Source of the DNA: Acytostelium subglobosum LB1
Taxonomy: Eukaryota > Evosea > Eumycetozoa > Acytosteliales > Acytosteliaceae
DNA length: 64,000 bases
Reading direction: 5' to 3'
Assembly: GCF_000787575.1 (NCBI RefSeq)
Contig: NW_012236512.1
Coordinates: 124,001-188,000, forward strand
Shown: in pieces, positions 10,130 to 22,644 of the stretch
Layout: each line of letters starts with the position of its first letter
Numbering within the stretch: the first letter of the stretch is position 1
Made by a program: the position numbers and the translations under genes
The notes under the pieces: generated by a model
Told to the model about the DNA's origin: nothing
Databases searched by the model: none
What the model saw: only the letters and a program-made list of their open reading frames with translations

Positions 10130-10990
10130 ATGACACATGTACACGAGTTAAATAGACTCTCTTGGAACAGTGCCACTTTGGCACATAACAGTCACAAGGG
10201 CGACCAGGCAGAGTTGTTTAGAAATGGACATTGTACACTATTCCCTGAGGAGAAGGAGTTGTTGGGCCATGTGTCAGGACGCTCACTACTTCATCTTCAA
10301 TGTAACTCTGGTCAGGATACACTGAGCCTCGCAAGACTCGGTGCCAAAGTCACTGGTGTCGACATCTCTGACGAGGCCATCTCCTTTGCCCAAACACTCT
10401 CGGCCAACTCCAACATACCCGCGACATTCATTCGCGATGATATACTACATTGGATGTCTGAAGCTGCCAAGAGAGGAGTCAAGTTCGACCGAGTGTTCAC
10501 ATCGTATGGCACCATCGTTTGGATCGCAGACTTGAAGGCGTGGGCGCGTGGAATTGCCTCGCTCCTCGCCACTGGCCCAGACAGTCGCTTCGTTATTGTC
10601 GACTTCCACCCATTCGCACTCTACTTTGATCAACAATGGAAGCCTACCTATGACTACTTTAACAGAGACGCGATAGAAGAGAGTGGCGTTGGCGACTATG
10701 TAGCCGACTCGGGCGATGGCCTGGGAAGCGTGCACAGTGGCGTCGTCGACTTTGTCAATCCACACAAGAGCTACGAGCACTTTCATGGTCTTGGCGACAT
10801 AATCAATGCGCTGGCGTCAGCCGGCCTGGTCATCGAGTGCGTCAACGAGTATCCCTACAGCAACGGGTGGAAGGGATTTGATGGCATGGTGGACATTGGT
10901 GGAAAGCGCATGGTGCCTCCGTCCAACATTCCCAAGATACCATTGATGTATGGTATCAGCGCGAGACATCCTTCCTCCTCCTCATCATGA
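10130..10990 (+). CDS. Class I SAM-dependent methyltransferase, bacterial-like
   Basis: Single exon, 286 residues. The Rossmann-type motif I is LLHLQCNSGQDTLSLARLGA, followed by the acidic end of strand 2 (VTGVDIS), motif II-like FIRDDI, and FDRVFTSYGTIVWI. This is a class I methyltransferase of the Methyltransf_25/11 type. The C-terminal half has family-style FHPFALYFDQQWKPTYDYF and ends in a short poly-Ser tail. The substrate cannot be read from sequence. The 'HLQCNSGQDT' form of motif I and the lack of introns recall bacterial relatives, so a past transfer is possible but unproven. The gene is convergent with RPC8, only 39 bases from its stop. Confidence 0.85.
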   Translation: MTHVHELNRLSWNSATLAHNSHKGDQAELFRNGHCTLFPEEKELLGHVSGRSLLHLQCNSGQDTLSLARLGAKVTGVDISDEAISFAQTLSANSNIPATFIRDDILHWMSEAAKRGVKFDRVFTSYGTIVWIADLKAWARGIASLLATGPDSRFVIVDFHPFALYFDQQWKPTYDYFNRDAIEESGVGDYVADSGDGLGSVHSGVVDFVNPHKSYEHFHGLGDIINALASAGLVIECVNEYPYSNGWKGFDGMVDIGGKRMVPPSNIPKIPLMYGISARHPSSSSS

Positions 10991-11029
10991 TAAATGTTTA
11001 AACTGAGCAGCAGTCGACTGAGCTCGCGT

Positions 11030-12020
11030 TTATTCATCCGCCTCGTCGTCTTCGTTGTCTCCATTACTATGTACACCTGTGTCATTGGTCTGTTCTTCGT
11101 CTTCGCCTTCGCCATCGCCATCGCCATTCTCATTGTTGATGTTGTTGTTGTTGTTGTTATTATTGCTATCATCATCGATCATGGCATCGGTGCCGTCTTC
11201 TTGTTGTTGTGCTGCCTCCTCTTCCTGAGTCCACCATGATATCATGCCCAGACCACTCTCGCGCATCGATCCCTTGATGATCAATGGTGACTTTTGGTTC
11301 TTTAGGTACTCCTCCTCCTCCTTCATTCTCTTTTGATGCTCCTTTAATGCTGTGGCGTCCATTTGATTTACTGGCGTCGTAGACTTTGGTCGTGGTGCTG
11401 GTTGTGACACTGCTGGATTCCATTCAACCGTGTCGACCTTGAATCTTACACGACCCTTATCTTCAAAGTACAGTTCATTATCATTCCAATCCCAATGCCA
11501 TAGTCGTTCATCTGCATCGTAGCTTGAAGGTGTTGGCAAGTCCACTGCAAGTATCTGTATATCATCAAAGAATCCCAATGAGACTGTAATGCATCATGAT
11601 TGATTGAATGTCAGTGAATGATTGATTGAGTCGATGTATCGTCCATGTTCATGTTCATACTTTGCATGACCTCCTTGGTTGATCTCTTGATTATGCCTTC
11701 GAGTATCTCACCAACGAAAGGTTTGAAGACTACTAGTCTACAACGTACTAGTAAGTGTGAACCTCCATCACCAGAGTAAATATATGCGTCGCCTGTTCCA
11801 ATGATATCATACAATGCTACGAACAATCCTCCATCTATTACGACCTGTAGTAGCTGTGTTAACAACGAGTCATTTATTCATTCAATCAATCATTCAGTCG
11901 ATCAATCGTTACCTTGTTTGTATACTTCTTCTCTATCTCATCTTCGATTGTTTGTATCTCATTGTTGAACTGACTTGGAGGTATCCTAACCTTGTCTTCA
12001 ATGGTGATTAGATGAAACAT
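11030..12020 (-). CDS. RNA polymerase III subunit RPC8 (RPC25/POLR3H)
   Basis: Three exons (12020-11913, 11844-11661, 11583-11030) give 281 residues. The N-terminal domain MFHLITIEDKVRIPPSQF, NKVVIDGGLFVALYDI, then YIYSGDGGSHLLVRCRLVVF follows RPC8 closely. The S1-like second half has SLGFFDDI and WHWDWNDNELYFEDKGRVRF, and the family end motif GSMRESGLGMISWWT is present. RPC8 is the Rpb7-like stalk subunit of Pol III, which transcribes tRNA and 5S genes. After the conserved end is a dictyostelid-style extension: Gln-rich, then Asn-rich, then strongly acidic. The exon 2 acceptor (CTACAG at 11845) was chosen over CACAG 9 bases upstream because it gives NKVV as in relatives. Confidence 0.93.
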
Positions 12021-12247
12021 TGTTATGTGTATATATATAGTAGTTGATTGTTTCAAACAATGAATGAATGTCAACAAAGAATAGCGCGCCTTTCAAAAGG
12101 TGGTTTCGTCTTCCAAACACACACAGATATTCGTTTGATTGATTAGACGATCGATTGACAAGAGATAGAGATAGATATATACACAAAGAGTACTTCTAGA
12201 TATGTACTGGTATTCTTTATTGAACGTTCTTATTCCTATTAGCTCGT

Positions 12248-14454
12248 CTAGACTTGAAGAATTTTCTGTTGAAGGACGAACAAGTATGAAGTTAGTATGA
12301 CTGACTGACCGACTGACATTGATGGTTGGGAGGACCTGGAACTTACCTTTTGAATATGTATTACATAGGGTGTCTTAATTTGATGGATATAGGGTACGAT
12401 TAACTTTACAAGTCTGGCATGTTGTTGATCGTCGGCTACGTCAAGTGCAGTCTGGATGACAAAGTTGGCATACTTGTCTTGGAGGAGGACGAGGATGTCT
12501 GCCTCCATGAGCTCCTTGATGATGGACTCGTAGGTCTCGGTGTCAGCCACTTGGAGACACTTCTCAATGACGTTGGAGCTGTACTTCTGGACAGAGAGCT
12601 CGCCAATGTTGCCCAGCAGACTCTTGATTAGCTGGGATGCGTAGGACTTGTTGTTCGAGAGCAAGTGCTGAACGACGTAGTTGCCGAATTGATCCTGTAC
12701 AAGCTCCAGCGAATGAGAGTTGATCTTCTTGATCAGTGCCTCTAGTTGCTCCTTGTTGGCAAAGTCGATGCAACGGTTGACCACCGTGCAGCCGACCTTG
12801 TGCGTGCAGATCTCCACGACGTTGTCCATGATGGCGTTGCAGATGAACTGGTTGACCTCTGGCGAGAACTGCTTGAGGAACGACTGGATGAGGTAGTTGC
12901 CCTTGGCGTCCTTGGACAGGCTGATAACCTTGTCGCTGATCGAGTCCACGATCGACTGCACCTGCTCTGGCGCAAGGTACTGCAGCACCTTCTGGATGCC
13001 GTGAATGCCGTAGATGTGGCAGGCAAACGTCTCGACCTTGGGCGCGATCTTGTCCACGATCATCTTCCTCTGGTTGTTGTCGCAGTACTTCATGAGCTGT
13101 GGGATGAGGTACTGGCCGTAGGGGTCGACCATCAGCTCGATGAGGTGCTCGTAGACCTCCTTGAAGATCATCGTGACGTGCTCGGCGTCGGGCGACTCCT
13201 CCAGCTTCTTCTGTAGGAATCTGCAGCCGGCCTGGTACTTGGTGAGATGATATATCTGGCCGGTGATCTCCTCGAGCGTCGTGGCCTTGATGGGCATGTT
13301 AGCGTCGTTAATGTTGGACGTGTTGATCGAGCTCATCGACACGGACTTGGTCATGGGCTTCCTCAGCGGTGCGTCGGCGGCCGATCCAACCTTCTTGATG
13401 GGGTCGTCCTTCTTGAGTCCAATGTTGGTGATGTTGGAGCTGCTGTTGGAAGACTTGAGTGCGGGCCTGATAGGGGCCTTGACCTCCAAAGGTGCTGGTG
13501 CGTCCTTGGTCTGCTTGACGATCACGGGCATTGATGGCGACTTCTTCATGGTCTTGGCACCGCCTGCCTGTGGACCAAGAATAGAAGCAATGTTGGAGGA
13601 TGATGTTGATGGTGATACGGAGATGGGTGTTTGGAATTGTGGTGTGGCGCTATTTGGTGTTGTGGTGGCAGAGTTGTTGGACTGCTGCTGAAGTGGCAGT
13701 TGTTGTGGAGGCGGTTGCTTCCTTGGTGACTTGAAGGTGGGCGCAGCAGTCTGGCTGGCTTGGGGCAGAGGTGTTACTGGTATAGGTTGGATCTCTACCT
13801 TTCTTGGTGATCTCAACGGTGGCAATTGTCCGCTGACAATTGGAATGCTGGTTGGTTGTCCATTGCTTGGGAATGGTGTGTATGAATTGAACAGTGGCTG
13901 ATCAATGTAGGAGAAGTTCTGAATTGAAGGTACTCTATGAGAGTAGTCATCTGTTTGTTTGTTGGAGAGGGTGTATGAGTATGAAGATCAATGATTCAAT
14001 GTATCATTCAAGACTTACCAATCAAGAACTGTTTACCATGTTGATACTCATTAAGAGTGGACTTCATAGTATTGATGAGGTTATCATCCTTGGAGTGCAA
14101 TATGATTCCTTTGAGCTTGTGGATGATCGAGGTGTACTCGGCCAACTGTCTATCTTTGTGTTGTTGGTCATACTCATGCTGTTGAAGTGATCGCTCCTGG
14201 AGTTGATGATGCTGTTGTTGTTGTTGTTGCGCTTGCTGAGTATGTTGTTTGTCCTTGCCTTGTTGGTCAAACTGCCTTAAGTAATCTGATGAAACAATCT
14301 GTCAGTTTTGTTGACAATCATTTTCATTGGGAAGATGACTCGTTGTCAACATTTAAAACATACCAGTAGTATATACCAATTTTTTCTTCTTCTCAAAGTC
14401 CGAATCGAAGCTGTTGAGGATCGATGGACCGTCTGTGTTTAATACATCAGTCAT
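12248..14454 (-). CDS. Pumilio/PUF RNA-binding protein
   Basis: Four exons (14454-14364, 14285-14019, 13950-12347, 12265-12248) give 659 residues. Eight PUF repeats lie near residues 300-650; each has a helix carrying a base-reading triplet (AGCRFLQK, YGQYLIPQ, HGIQKVLQ, KGNYLIQS, VGCTVVNR, FGNYVVQH, YSSNVIEK, YANFVIQT). PUF proteins bind UGUA-type sites in 3' UTRs and usually repress translation or trigger decay. The N-terminal part is a low-complexity Pro/Gln/Ser region with a Gln/His coiled segment. The last exon is only 18 bases (KILQV and stop), continuing TPYVIHIQK. The last intron (81 bases) is a multiple of three and free of stops, so retention would insert 27 residues in frame. Confidence 0.95.
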
Positions 14455-16233
14455 GATTGAAAGGAATACACTGTCTAAAGGGTCATTTGGGAAGTTATTA
14501 TCTTCAAAGAACAATGTTTGATTATACATGAATGATGTGAAAGAGATAGGAATGTATATGAATGCGTATGTACAAGTAGTGATACAATAATACTATGTTA
14601 AATATTTGATGGAAGATGTATAAAGTGTAATTAATGAATTGACAATGGATAACATTGTGTTTATGTGTTTACGTTGTATGTGTGTTTATGATGATGATGA
14701 CTTTAAACATGGTAACAAAACTACCACTTCTTTGTGGTGGTCCATCAAATACAGAACAATTGATTGATTGATTAATTGATTGATTGAATGATTGATAGAA
14801 CACACAAATGTCATTTATTGATTGAAGTGTTTGAATGAGTAGGGGTGGGGAAGCTTAAGGTGGTGGGGGAAATAAAGCCTGTGTGGTTGGAAGGTCCTTT
14901 GCAGGGGTGAAGTGTTTGGTGACAGAGTGGTGTGTTGTCGGATGTGTTTGGAAGTGTAGATGGTTGGTTGGGTGGAATGAAGTTTGTTTGGATTGGCTGT
15001 ATTGAACTTAAGAGTGTAGGGGATAGTTTGAGATAATAAATTGTAATACTTACAATAAATAAATGTCTTAATTAATGTTGATTATCAATCTTACCTAGAG
15101 AGTATGAGTAATAATAAAATGAATATTAAATAGATTGGATGTGTTTTTGTTTGTTTGTTTGTAGTAGGGATTGAATGAAGGATTGTAATGTTCAGTTGTT
15201 ACACCAAATGATAGTAATAATTAGCTACACACAACAATGATAACTTCAACTACTACTATTGTGTAATAATTAATTGAAGTAAATATATATATATATATAT
15301 GTTTGTATATATATGAATGAAAGTATGAATGGTTGGTTATAGATGTAGTTGTAGTTGTTAACAAGTGATGTGTGTTCAAAAGGATTGAATGAACCTTTGG
15401 AAGAGGTGAGACTATATTATTATAAATATATATATATACAATGTTAATAAGCTAGAGTATATGACTTTAGATAGTATTATATCTAAAGAACTTTAGACAT
15501 CACACACTCCCTCTGACTCACCCCCAACCAACCAATAACAACAACAAAAGGACAGTCTAACCTGACCCTTATTATTATTATTACCCTTGCCTTACTCCCC
15601 TTAATGTGTATGTATGGGAGTGTCCAATGTATTGACAAGGGTTGAAGGTGGACCTTGAGAATTGGGTGTTGAATGTTCGACACTTATTTAGGTCGAACAG
15701 ATCAAACCAATTAATATGGACCACCTGACCAACAACCATACACACTTGTTCATTATTCACTGACGTCTGGAAAAGGAAACACAAGCGGTCCGTGTGTGGG
15801 GGGTCGTGTTGTGTGTATGTGTATGGGTGGGCCGTCACCAGCAGACAGTCCATACCAAATGTGGTAAAAATCCTTATTTGGATGAAATGATGTGTTGTTG
15901 TAGGGCGTAAGACAGGACATTGTGTAGCGAACAGATTGGATGGAACGCGTTGGTGTTCCAAACATTGTGTTTGTATGAATCAAACTTGGACTTGAAGTCT
16001 ACTCCTTAATCATTATTATTTGTTTGTATGTATCTGTGCAAGTATGTGTATATATAATAATATATTTGAGTATTCATTGACAGTTTGTTGTTGTTGTACT
16101 TAAGTATGGTGGATGATGATTGAGAACTCGGTTGGTGTCTGTTACACTCGTCCGATTGATTGATTGATATTGAACGGATTGATTTGGTTGATTGAAGTTG
16201 ATTTGATTGATGGACGGAACCTGGGGAGGGAAC
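14455..16233. other. 1.8-kb intergenic region between the Pumilio start and the SUCLA2 stop
   Basis: This should hold the Pumilio promoter and 5' UTR and the succinyl-CoA ligase 3' UTR. From 14820 to 15000 the + strand is strikingly G/T-rich and nearly free of C; (TA)n tracts occur near 15284-15315 and 15428-15440. Short open frames here have biased composition and no family features. I see no RNA gene. Confidence 0.5.
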
Positions 16234-17755
16234 TTAAAGTGGTAGTTTAAATGATACATCGAGCTCGGCCTTCTCTGCAAGGGTGACAATGTCAGCGATT
16301 CTGACGGACTTCTCGGCGGCATCGTCGAGGTTGTCAGCGGCAATCAGTCGCAGACCACTCTCCTCCATGATCTTCTTGGCGGTCTCGACGTTGGTGCCCT
16401 GCAGACGCACGACCAGCGGCGTCTTGATTGACAGCTCCTTGACGGCCTGGATGATGCCCATGGCAATAATGTCGCACTTCATAATGCCTCCGAATATATT
16501 GACCAAAATCGACTTGACGTTGGGGTCGCTGCTGATCAGCTTGATGGCCTCTGTCACCTGCTTCTGAGTGGCGCCACCACCGACGTCCAAGAAGTTGGCG
16601 GGGCTACCGCCATAGTGCTTGATGATGTCCATCGTGGCCATTGCCAGACCGGCACCGTTCACCAGACAGCCAATGTTTCCGTCCAGTCCAATGTAGTTGA
16701 GATCGTAAGTCGACGCCTTGACCTCACGTGGATCCTCCTGTGAGCGATCCCTCAGCTCAAACACCTCCTTCTGACGGAATGAAGCATTGTCATCAAAGTT
16801 AAGCTTTGCATCCATACATAATACTGGTTTGATTGATTGAGTAATGTAAGTCCACTAACATCCTGCTACTTCATGTTACCTGCTGCTGCTCCTGTTGCTG
16901 CTTATTCAATGAACAACATACCATCTCCAGATGAAGTCTCGGCCATTGGGTTGATCTCAACCATGGTGCAATCGTGCTTGATAAAGAAGTTGTAGAGACG
17001 GGTCATCTGGTCCTGTGCCTTGGCGATGTTCTTGGGTGACACGCCAATCTTTTGTGCAAGACGAAGAGTCTGCTCTGGCTGCACACCCTTGAAGATGTCG
17101 ATGGGCTCGACAAAGATGGCGCCTGGGGTCTCGCGAGCCACAGTCTCAATGTCGACACCACCCTCGGGCGAGGCAATCATGAGGGGACCGCCAGTCTTGC
17201 GGTCCATCAAGATGGCAAAGTACATCTCGCGTCTCAAATAGTGTCGCTCGGCGATGTAAATCTTGTTGACGACCTTCCCACTTGGGCCAGTCTGCTTGGT
17301 GATCAAAGTGTGTCCGATCATCTTTGATGCATACTTCTTCACCTCCTCTGGTGTGCTACAGATGTGCACTCCTCCCTTAAGTCCACTCGAGAATATACCC
17401 TTTCCTCTACCACCTGCGAGAATCTGAGCCTTAACAACGTAGTCCTGTGTATCTGTTTGAGTTGAAGTTGTGATGTGAAGTGAAGTGAAGTGAAGGGTGT
17501 TGTTGTATGAGTCGATGTTCGTGCTTGGTTATGTGTTGATGTGCACATCAACATACTTAACAACTCTGACAACTTCTCTGCCTCGTCTGGGGTGTCGGCA
17601 ACGTTGCCCTTTGGACAATCGATACCGTAAGCCTTCATCAACTTCTGAGCCTGGTACTCATGAATGTTGAGGAAACGCTTGGTGTAAACCATCGACGACG
17701 TTGACTTTTGTTGACTGCATTTAGTCAATGATCTCTTCAATGCACCAGCAAACAT
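16234..17755 (-). CDS. scsC: Succinyl-CoA ligase (ADP-forming) beta subunit, mitochondrial
   Basis: Three exons (17755-17557, 17452-16922, 16823-16234) give 439 residues. The protein carries a likely mitochondrial presequence ([20 protein letters not shown]), then the ATP-grasp start [37 protein letters not shown] and [10 protein letters not shown] are ATP-grasp motifs. The ligase domain has [20 protein letters not shown] and [14 protein letters not shown], which contact CoA and the phosphohistidine loop. The enzyme makes succinate and ATP from succinyl-CoA in the TCA cycle, with an alpha subunit encoded elsewhere. The sequence is closer to the ADP-forming animal type (SUCLA2) than the GDP type. 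The symbol follows my memory of Dictyostelium naming and is less certain than the function. Confidence 0.95.
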
Positions 17756-19433
17756 TATTATTTGTGATTGTTGATATATAATGTATATAAATACAAACTA
17801 AAGAGAATATATATAATGTAATATGTGTGTAATAATAATTATAAAGTATGTATGTATGCTAAAGTGTTTGTTATGAACAACAAAGTCGACTCCCTCACTC
17901 CTGACTGAAAGACCGCGACTCAGAAGTCGGTCTGACAGCAGGTCACACACATAAACGCACTTTGACCTTTTGAGATGTATTTTTTTGATGATCAAAAATT
18001 ATTATTATTCTTTTTTTTATTATTGGACCCTGGTCCCAAATACTTGATCAAACAATGAACATTTGCACCATCTTGGTAAAAGTCATTCCCTTTTCCTACT
18101 CATCAGTATGGCGACTTGTATTTATGGATTTAAAAGGAGAAGTCATAGTGATAACATAACATATATATATATTCATTCAAACCTTTGAGGGTAAAAGGGT
18201 GATGCGGATTATGACAATGACGATAAAGATAACGAATGAATGTATGATGAATGAATGTATGAATGAATAGTGAATGGAATGATGATGATGATGATGTAAG
18301 AAGTGTGAATGGTTTGGACGATTAAGTCAGACATAAGTAATTAAGAATCAATAGAGGTGAGAGCCTCGATCACACCACAACACATATATTTATATATTTG
18401 GAGCTCGAGGCTCACCTCAATCTCTCACCCCAGGTCCCAAAAGAATACCCATAACATGGACATGAGATTAGTTAAGTGAGTGACCATTAGTTTCTCATCA
18501 CACACACAGACTGTGTTGACAATCAATCAATCACATACACATACACACACAAACACAATCATAATCAAACAAACACACACAACAATCAACATTTATAAAT
18601 GGCCTCACCCTCTGTGTTAGTGTGTTTGTATGATTGTGAGAATGTGAGCTGGAATCACCGCCTGATGGTGGATGGATGGTTGGATGATGGAAGAATAATA
18701 ATAATATTTATTTAGGTACACACACATATTCATTTCATTCAAATACATACATAACAATCATATATAACAATTATAACTGCAACAACAGCAGTATCAACCA
18801 ACAACAGGCCACGCCAACATCAACATCAACAATAATTATTCGTGGAGTACTCTAACTTTATCTCACTCTCTCACTATCCCCTCTTACACAAACACATATT
18901 AATAGACGATATAATATTCCCTCGTCAACGCACAATCAACTTCCACTCCACTTCCATCACACACAACTGTGAAGCCGTCTCGCCAGAGCGCCATCCTATC
19001 CCATCCATCTATATCACCCATTAGTCAATCGATCAATCACTCACTTTCAATCCACCATCAATATTACCAATCAATCAATCAATCAAATAAGGTCATTAGC
19101 CAAAAGGAGCAGGAGTAGGAAGAGGTAGATAGCTTCAACAAGTCACCCTTACTCCTCACCCACCCACCAAGTACAGGATACTTGCGATTAACTCCCTCTC
19201 TCGGAGCAGCCCGTGCGTTGCGTCGCGTTCTATCTCCCAAGTAGTCATTCGCGCGCGCCCACTTCAACAATCTTTGTTGATTAGATTGATTGATTGTTAG
19301 AGTACATTAGATCAAAGGCTATAACATCAACTTGGAAGAACTACCAATTACCATTTGCTACCACAAAATAACGACCAAGACTACACACGACTAAGACTAC
19401 GACTACACATTTTACTACTTATTCCTTCCAAAT
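17756..19433. promoter_or_regulatory. 1.7-kb divergent intergenic region (SUCLA2 / EVH1-RasGEF)
   Basis: Mostly AT-rich with TCAA and ATGA repeats. Notable pieces are TTGGACCCTGGTCCCAA at 18023-18039 (imperfect palindrome), a T-run at 18011-18018, a CA-rich stretch at 18530-18590, and a GC-richer patch at 19190-19262 with GCGCGC. A TACCCATAA word at about 18444 resembles the upstream element of Dictyostelium small RNA genes, but I cannot see an RNA after it. Confidence 0.4.
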
Positions 19434-22400
19434 ATGAGGTACTACATTAATCAATTAATCAATCAAACTGGAAATAATTACCCAAAGTACTAATAATATT
19501 ATTTAATTAATTCCAAAGTGAAATTTCATTAATAGGTATAACAGCGGTACTGTTCCAGAGAGATCAATCACATCGATGGAAATGTCTTGATGAATCCTTA
19601 TGCAGACTAGAGATTCTCCAGAATCAAAGAGATGTTAGATATAGACTGGTGGCCGTTTCAAATGACAATAGAGTATGTCTAATCAATCTTTCAATTAATT
19701 GATCAATCAGAAATCCAAGTCTAACATCATCATCACTACTCTATAGTGTATTTATAATAGATGGGTACGAACCAATAATACCATTTCCAAGTGTAGTGAT
19801 ATGTTCCTGGAGATAAAACAATCTACAACGACTACTAGTACAAGTGCCGATTCATACACTGCAGCCAAACTGTCTTCAACAACACAACAGGATAGCAATC
19901 TTGGACTGAACTTTGCTTTCAAAGAAGAGGTACAAAAGTTCTTCGATTGTTATAATCAATGTATTCGCAACCTTGCCAAGACTTCAATCAACATTGCCTC
20001 CATTCCAAGCGTCATGGTGGCACCACCTGCCATCGAATCAAAGCCCCAACAACATGTCAACAACAACCACCTCAACAAGCTTGCATCCATATCTGTATCA
20101 TCATCTAAATCAAAAGAATCCTCAGCGACTACCTCTGCATCCTCATCGACAGGTGGATCAGTTGGTGCCAACGGGATCAACATCCTGGCACTGCCCCTGC
20201 CACCACCTCCAACAGCACCACGCAACAACAAAGCCAGCAACAGCACGCTCACGATCACTAGGGTGCCACAGCCACCAGCTATCGGCAAGGGTGGCTCGAT
20301 GTACTTCACATACAGCCCAGGCGGACAGAAGCGAACAGCCTCGCTACAGGACCTATTCAGTGGCGATCAGAATGCTTCAATGATGACCAAGACCACGACG
20401 ACAACCATCACTCCACCTTCTCCACCCGACCGCACTGTGGTCAAGACAGCGTCTGGAAGACGCTCTATTCGATCGAGGGGCAAGACAGATCTACGTCGAA
20501 CACTGACGCGAAAGGAGTTCCAAATCATCTCCAAGCAGAATGTTGAGGGACTGCAGAACATTGGCGAGGCGCTCGAAGAGGAGACACTCAATCTGATTGA
20601 TTTGGTCAACGAGCAAGTGATCAACTCGACCTCGGACACACTGATCAATCAATCAATTCGCAAGATATTCGACCATCTCCAAGTGCTGTTCATCCTGACC
20701 GCTGAGTCAGCATCATCACATCATGCCGCAATGCTCATTGCAAGAGTAATCGAGATCATCGACAAGGGTCCGCCTACGATGGATGTGATCGCATCACAAG
20801 TTGGCTGGAACTGGTACAACCTGGAGGAGATCAGTTCATTGGGGTCTGGATTCACCAACCTCTTATACCTGAAGAAGAATCTTGTTCCAACCATTGCCTA
20901 CCTCTCAACATCGGTGCGAGTTCTCGGTCTCCAGGCCAGTCTAGAGGCCGAGTGGATGTCGCGCAATAGATCACAGGACCCAGTTGGACTGGTTGTCCAG
21001 TTGGCATGTCTCTCCAAGGAGCTGCTCACTGCCATATGTCGTCTACAAATGGCAACTCACAGCTTTAGCTATGTATGCAACTGTCTGGTCAACAGCGATG
21101 ACCGTGTTCACACGGAGCCAGAGATGGACCTGCTTGGGGTGCCCGTACCTAGGAACCGCAGCTCAAGCGCGCCCGACCTCATTAACCTCTGGGACGAGAT
21201 GAAGCAGCTCAACGAATTCCCATCATTCCCCAAGGATGGATCAATCCTCAAAGCATCACTCAATCAACTTGTAATACTATTGACCAGCGACACACACTAC
21301 GACACTCGGTACCTCAAGACATTCATCACCACCTACCAGTCATTCACACAGCCAAAGGTGTTGTTCAACAAGTTGTTGGAGAGATATACCATACCATCGT
21401 GGTATCACTGCAGCGAGCCAAGAAAGGTGATGATCCGACAGCGAGTCATACTCACCATCAAGTATTGGATAGTCAACCAACCATCAGACTTTGATCAAGA
21501 ACTACTCGCTCAGATCTCCTACTTTGTCGAACATACAATCATGAATGATGGCTACTACGAGCTGTCCAGGGCGCTGAAGGAAGCACTCGACAAGATGGTA
21601 AGATATCTCCACATAGTATTCATTCATTATTACAACATAACACTAACTCGACATGACCCCGATTTGTAGAAGGAGGACAGGGAAGTCAAGACAGCGATAC
21701 TGTTCCAGATGCCACCAAGGATCAACTTCACTACCGACTGTATATTATCACCGATCGAGTTGTTTTTGGACTGGAATCCAATGGTGATCGCTCAGCAATT
21801 GACATTGATTGACTTTGCAATGTTCAAGGAGATTGAGGCGCGCGAGCTACTCAATCAGAACTTCAACAATCCCAAGACCAAGTATCGCTCACCCAATGTG
21901 ATGCGTATGATCAACCGTGCCACACAGCTCTCCTTCTACGTGGCCAAGTTGATCCTACTTGAGGGCAAGAAGGAGAAGCGACTAAAGGTGTTCCAGAAGA
22001 TCCTCGACGTGGCCAAATACCTGCTCAAGTGCAACAACTTCAACACTCTGATGAGCATACATGCCGGACTCAATCTCACTCCCATCCACCGTTTGAAGAA
22101 GACCAAGAAGAAGTTATCAAGTTCAGCCAATGCTGTAAGTCATAAGTTGGGGAACAATTACCGACCGATCAATCACTAACATCATCATCATTTCCGAATA
22201 ATTCCAAAATACAGATATTGGCCGAATGTGATAAGATATTCTCTTCAAAGAAATCATTCAAATATTATAGAGATATTATGGCTGGAATGGTACAACCATG
22301 TATTCCATATCTGTAAGTACAAAAAGAATAATAATATTTATGATCATAATTATTTACTAACTCAATCAATCAATAGTGGAATACATTTGACTGATCTCAC

Positions 22401-22644
22401 ATTCATTGAGCAGGGCAATCAGGATTATTTGCAGCCTGAACAAGGCGCTACGGCATTGTCACCATTGATCAACTTTAAGAAACGTGAGTTGGTATATCAG
22501 GCTTGGAGTGATTTATCACGTTTCCAGCAGTTGCCATATCCATTCACATCAGAGGAGCCTATCAACACATTTTTACTGCACTTCCCTGTATTGGAAGAGA
22601 AGGAACTATACGAGCTATCATCATTATTAGAGCCAAACAAATAA
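19434..22644 (+). CDS. EVH1 domain - RasGEF fusion protein
   Basis: Six exons (19434-19438, 19519-19672, 19747-21597, 21670-22134, 22215-22312, 22377-22644) give 946 residues. Exon 1 is only ATG AG. Residues 1-118 form an EVH1/WH1 domain of the VASP/Homer kind: ITAVLFQRDQSHRWKC, RYRLVAVSNDNR, NNTISKCSDMFLEI and LGLNFAFKEEVQKFF. A Ser/Pro-rich linker (with LALPLPPPPTAP) follows. A RasGEF N-terminal domain lies near 545-665 (SILKASLNQLVILLTSDT). The CDC25-type catalytic domain covers about 690-935 (SPIELFLDWNPMVIAQQLTLIDFAMFKEI, NFNTLMSIHAGLN, GIHLTDLTFIEQGN). It should load a Ras-family GTPase with GTP where proline-rich EVH1 ligands, often actin regulators, recruit it. The GEF is certain; the EVH1 call rests on motif pattern and correct splicing. 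Confidence 0.88.

Noticed and set aside
12746-13216. Long frames antisense to the Pumilio gene
   Set aside because: They mirror the codon bias of the real gene; similar shadows oppose the SUCLA2, HARS, kinase, CCAR1 and AQR genes.
18444-18453. TACCCATAA, like the upstream element of Dictyostelium small RNA genes
   Set aside because: The next 100 bases are CA- and TCAA-rich with no stable fold or known RNA start, so a chance match is likely.
19190-19262. GC-richer patch with short stems, considered as a tRNA or structured RNA
   Set aside because: No B-box-like GGTTCRANNC, no cloverleaf and no terminator in the right place.
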